The notes under the pieces are model-generated. The model searched no databases. It was not told the origin of the DNA and saw nothing but the letters and a program-made list of their open reading frames with translations. 47,104 nt of DNA from Bacteroidales bacterium. GTDB taxonomy: Bacteria > Bacteroidota > Bacteroidia > Bacteroidales > VadinHA17. Made by a program: the position numbers and the translations under genes. This document shows, piece after piece, positions 44,070 to 47,104 of this stretch; positions within the stretch are counted from its first letter, which is position 1, and every line of letters starts with the position of its first letter. The DNA lies in contig WOYX01000006.1 of assembly GCA_011620595.1 (NCBI GenBank), forward strand, positions 171 to 47,274, in the 5' to 3' direction.

Positions 44070-45476
44070 CTAAAAGCTATATTTCATTTTAAACATAAAC
44101 ATATCATAGTTATTCAGTTTCCCAAACAAATTATCTCCTTTTCCGTTAAAAATTGCGGCAGATAAAGCTATTTCGACATTGTCAGTAGCTTTATATGCAA
44201 TTTCCGGTATGTAAACAATAGCATAATTGTCTTTTATTTTGTTCCAGTCAGCTACAATTAAACCTCCACCGATTGGAGCGATTTTTAGCTTTTCATTGAA
44301 AAACTTCTTTTCGTATCTTAAAAAGAAATAGTCATTCAGGTTTTCATTTCCTCTTTCATTAATAAATCCATGCAAGAATTGAAAGTTAATATATGAACCA
44401 TCTGCGAAATTGTAATCGCCACCAATTACAAATTTTATATATGGCTTTGAAGAATCTAAAAGCAATGAATCCATAGTCACCGCAACAGGCGACATTGGAT
44501 AAAAAGCTGATAAATCATTTGTCATAATTACGTCCTTTTCAGGAAAAAATGCAGCAACTTCTGCCCAAAATCCAATTCCGGCTATGCTTGTTGCCATATC
44601 GACTCCAAAAATGTGGGTTCGTGAAAATGAAAGTTGTGAGTTTATATTGGTTCCTCCCATTGCATCGATGGGGATGAAGGTATTTCTTGTGGCGAAAGGT
44701 AATCCGTCATATCCCCAAACATAGCTCAGGGAAAAATCAACTCCTTTTGCAAAACCTTTAAATTTTAACCCTGCGGTTGAACTTGCACCTATTTTATATC
44801 CCGGCATAAGCAGAGTATCTGAAAATTCATTTAAAACCATGCCTTGAGGTAATTCCAAATCAGGTGTCAGCACATTTGCAAAAACACCAACTGGCATATT
44901 TGCCGGCTGGAAAACAGGAATATATACACCCTGTAAAGAGAAGTCACTGCTAAAATAATAATTAAAGCTTATAGCATCTGAACCACGATGACGACCGAAA
45001 TCCAATACATCTTCAAGGTCATATGGATTAAGGTTATCAGTCGGATTTAGCTTATCAGCAGTACCCCATGTAATTCGCTGGCGACCAATTTTTACATCCA
45101 AATTCCCGGTTAGGAATCCATACAATTGAACATATGCTTCCCGGATTTCCAGATTATATGGGTCAACAATTCCCTTGTTGTATAAATCACCCGATGAAGT
45201 AATATTTGGTAAACCTATATTACGTAACCAGACCTCACTATAGAATTTTGAACTGTTGGTGATTTTTTTTTCTAACCTCATGGTAAGACGATTCTCATTC
45301 CATGCCCAATCTTTTTTATCATTGAGCAGGAATCGTTCATCCATTAGTAATTCACCGGAGATTTTCAGTCTGCTTTCATCTTGTTCTTGCGATGTTACAC
45401 TACTTTCTTGTGCTCTGACAATATAAGAGTTCGCCAAAAGCATCATCATCACCGAAATAAATGATAATAGTTTCAT
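44070..45476 (-). CDS. DUF1302-like outer-membrane porin
   Basis: The protein has 468 aa. A signal peptide (MKLLSFISVMMMLLANSYIVRAQ) is followed by a beta-strand-rich body. IGRQRITWGTADKLNPTDNL and NPYDLEDVLDFGRHRG are characteristic of DUF1302/porin-type proteins that often accompany RND (MMPL-type) exporters and lipid-transport genes. It ends in a terminal aromatic strand (MFMFKMKYSF), as outer-membrane barrels do. Same strand as the GT2 and patatin genes (3-bp gap), so one operon. Codons are AT-rich, unlike the rest of the window. Confidence 0.8.
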   Translation of the reverse strand: MKLLSFISVMMMLLANSYIVRAQESSVTSQEQDESRLKISGELLMDERFLLNDKKDWAWNENRLTMRLEKKITNSSKFYSEVWLRNIGLPNITSSGDLYNKGIVDPYNLEIREAYVQLYGFLTGNLDVKIGRQRITWGTADKLNPTDNLNPYDLEDVLDFGRHRGSDAISFNYYFSSDFSLQGVYIPVFQPANMPVGVFANVLTPDLELPQGMVLNEFSDTLLMPGYKIGASSTAGLKFKGFAKGVDFSLSYVWGYDGLPFATRNTFIPIDAMGGTNINSQLSFSRTHIFGVDMATSIAGIGFWAEVAAFFPEKDVIMTNDLSAFYPMSPVAVTMDSLLLDSSKPYIKFVIGGDYNFADGSYINFQFLHGFINERGNENLNDYFFLRYEKKFFNEKLKIAPIGGGLIVADWNKIKDNYAIVYIPEIAYKATDNVEIALSAAIFNGKGDNLFGKLNNYDMFMFKMKYSF

Positions 45477-45479
45477 ATG

Positions 45480-46163
45480 TTATAAGTTATTGATTCTGTT
45501 AGTAATAATTTTTGTAATTAAATTTATATTATTGAAAACTATAAAGGCAATTTGAATTCCCTCGAACATATATTCTCGTACTGCCCTTGATTGATTTGTT
45601 TTATTAAATTTTGTGGGGTGTTTTAATCCTTTAAGCTTGACGTGTTTCACTTTTTTGTTTTGCGACTCATAGTAAAGATTGATAAGAGTCTCAACACCAA
45701 ATTTTGACTTTTTCATATCTTCAACGATAGGGAGTATATCCCGTCTTAATACTGCTCTTTGACCTGTGAACGCCTTGAAAGGATTAATGTGGTAATTAAT
45801 TAAGGTGTCTGTTGGTTGACCAAGAACCATTTCTGCCTCATACGTAATAATTGGTTTTGTAAGTTGAAGTAAATGCTCTTTTTTTAAATTCGATAAATCG
45901 GCATCGCAAAAAACAATTAATTCATTACTTGCCTGTTCGATACCTGTTGCCATTGCAAAGCCTTTTCCTTCATTTTCAGGTAGATGGAAATCAATAATAT
46001 CCAATTCTTTCTTACAATCAGAAATGATTACTTTTGTTTTATCGGTAGAACCATCATTGATAACAATAATTTCATCAAAAATCCTGCAATCAGATACAGA
46101 AAACAGCACATCTCTGATTGTCTTTTCTTCGTTAAAGGCACATATAACTGCCGTGGATTTCAT
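45480..46163 (-). CDS. Family 2 glycosyltransferase
   Basis: The protein has 227 aa. A GT-A fold: VICAFNEEKTI, VINDGSTDKT (nucleotide-sugar binding), FCDADLSNL (DXD metal motif) and GQRAVLRRDI. The last ~25 residues are hydrophobic (IQIAFIVFNNINLITKIIT) and may hold it to the membrane. Similar to polyprenyl-phosphate or glycolipid GT2 enzymes. Lies 3 bp before the porin gene and 3 bp after the patatin gene. Confidence 0.87.
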   Translation of the reverse strand: MKSTAVICAFNEEKTIRDVLFSVSDCRIFDEIIVINDGSTDKTKVIISDCKKELDIIDFHLPENEGKGFAMATGIEQASNELIVFCDADLSNLKKEHLLQLTKPIITYEAEMVLGQPTDTLINYHINPFKAFTGQRAVLRRDILPIVEDMKKSKFGVETLINLYYESQNKKVKHVKLKGLKHPTKFNKTNQSRAVREYMFEGIQIAFIVFNNINLITKIITNRINNL

Positions 46164-46166
46164 AAT

Positions 46167-47036
46167 TCATGATTTTTTAAAATAATTTGAAATTGCCTCG
46201 TTTGCAGCAGTCTCTCCTATCTTTATCAATTCCTCAGCTTTATGAAAGTCAAAGATGTCCGAAGCATCATATGGGATATTAATCAAAATATCAGGTTTGG
46301 ATAATTCGATATTTTGTTTGGCGATTTTATGAACCATTGCAGATGTAGTGGCTTTTAATAGTGAATAGTACCCAAAACTTCTCTTGTCTCCAACAGCGAT
46401 CAGCTTAGAAATATTTTTCAATACGCTTTGAACTATGGTAGCATTCTGGTCAGGAATTACTGTACCCGGCTTGTCTTTCTCGTCTGGCTTTTCCCCATAC
46501 AAATTCACAACGACAAGAATATCATTGTTACTTCGAGCCACATGCATAATTGGAATTGGATTTAATACCCCCCCATCAACCAGGATTGTATCTCTGTATT
46601 TAACAGGAGTTATAATTGTTGGAATAGCTATTGATGCACGGATTGCATCATAAAAGCTACCTGAGTTAAAAACAATTTCCCTCTCATTTATTATATCGGT
46701 TGCAATTGCCGCAAAAGGGATATTCATTTCTTCGATATTAATGTCAGGAATAAATGTTTTCAACTTATCCAATGCTTTCACAGCTTTTAATAACCCATGG
46801 GTTGAAATGGTAAAGTCCATAAGTCCCCAGATTGCTCTTCTGTCTAATGTTTTCGTCCAGGCTGTAAATTCCGGCAATTTGCCCATTGCATAAAGTCCGC
46901 CAATGACAGACCCTATAGAAGAACCTGCAATAGAGGATATTTTGAAATCGTTTTTTTCGAGAGTGTTAATAACACCAATTTGTGCAAGACCCTTTGAACC
47001 CCCACTGGATAATATCAGGGAAACAGGTTGTGTCAT
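46167..47036 (-). CDS. Patatin-like phospholipase
   Basis: The protein has 289 aa. The oxyanion loop is SSGGSKGLAQIG, the nucleophile Ser40 is in GSSIG (residues 38-42), and the dyad Asp154 is in DGGVLNP. No signal peptide, so it is a cytoplasmic or injected lipid hydrolase by reading alone. It is the first complete gene of the AT-rich operon with the GT2 and porin. Confidence 0.9.
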   Translation of the reverse strand: MTQPVSLILSSGGSKGLAQIGVINTLEKNDFKISSIAGSSIGSVIGGLYAMGKLPEFTAWTKTLDRRAIWGLMDFTISTHGLLKAVKALDKLKTFIPDINIEEMNIPFAAIATDIINEREIVFNSGSFYDAIRASIAIPTIITPVKYRDTILVDGGVLNPIPIMHVARSNNDILVVVNLYGEKPDEKDKPGTVIPDQNATIVQSVLKNISKLIAVGDKRSFGYYSLLKATTSAMVHKIAKQNIELSKPDILINIPYDASDIFDFHKAEELIKIGETAANEAISNYFKKS

Positions 47037-47050
47037 TTTTGTTAATGAAC

Positions 47051-47104
47051 TTATTGAATTAATTTCCGGACAGTAAAATCATCATCCGTTAATCCGGTGT
47101 CATA
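47051..47104 (-). CDS. 3' end of a gene running in from the right edge (partial)
   Basis: The frame reads YDTGLTDDDFTVRKLIQ and then TAA, 14 bp before the patatin start. Spacing and direction fit an operon partner, but 17 residues are too few to identify it, and the frame may be fortuitous. Confidence 0.35.
   Translation of the reverse strand, partial: YDTGLTDDDFTVRKLIQ

Noticed and set aside
44374-44381. Fifth copy of the two-stem element (CATGCAAG)
   Set aside because: Single 8-nt match inside the porin coding region, without the second arm.

Overview
This 47-kb window looks like chromosomal DNA of a Bacteroidota bacterium, probably an anaerobic Bacteroidales/Marinilabiliales-type lineage. 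The evidence is Bacteroidota-style promoters (TTG, 19-21 nt, then TAnnTTTG), weak Shine-Dalgarno sequences, a BlaI / M56-TonB pair, a DUF2723 glycosyltransferase, LytS/LytTR signalling, an F1Fo ATP synthase with a long subunit a N-terminus and a short epsilon, and many outer-membrane proteins. The lineage is an inference; no rRNA gene is present.

Layout. 0.1-5 kb (minus strand): an outer-membrane-type protein with a repetitive acidic linker, an ECF sigma / anti-sigma pair, and a GH16-fold protein that lacks its catalytic glutamates. 5-9.5 kb: an e(P4)-type acid phosphatase lipoprotein, a BlaI repressor with its own twin operators, a BlaR1-like M56 peptidase fused to two TonB C-terminal domains, and an IS remnant. 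9.5-14.6 kb: an ICMT-like methyltransferase, a YugP-like zinc peptidase, YidD, and a minus-strand LiaF-like / LytS / LytTR cluster. 14.7-17.4 kb: yceD-like, rpmF, plsX and fabH (ribosome and lipid start-up). 17.5-27.9 kb: bactofilin, atpZ, atpI-like, atpBEFHAG, a polyprenyl diphosphate synthase, atpDC and a PLP decarboxylase, all co-directional. 27.9-38 kb: a secreted MA-type peptidase/propeller/barrel protein, a DUF2723 membrane glycosyltransferase, a CheY-like receiver, a small cysteine-rich lipoprotein, a four-TM protein and EttA, separated by several tandem-repeat tracts. 38-43.8 kb: a sulfur-respiration module with a Tat-exported molybdopterin catalytic subunit, a four-cluster ferredoxin, an NrfD membrane anchor, a split YeeE/YedE sulfur transporter, and an exported rhodanese-fold protein whose only cysteine is its last residue. 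43.8 kb: tRNA-Arg(CCT). 44-47.1 kb: a visibly AT-rich minus-strand cluster (porin, GT2, patatin), possibly an island next to the tRNA.

The most unusual signals are: (1) a family of about 66-bp intergenic elements, four copies, all oriented the same way relative to a downstream minus-strand gene, with compensatory changes in a hairpin and a second stem that in two cases includes the start codon; (2) the single-cysteine GGC-terminal rhodanese-like protein in the sulfur module, which resembles a SoxY-type swinging-arm carrier; (3) the GH16 pseudoenzyme with four degenerate helical repeats in front of it; and (4) a perfect 17-nt palindrome at the predicted transcription start of the sulfur module.
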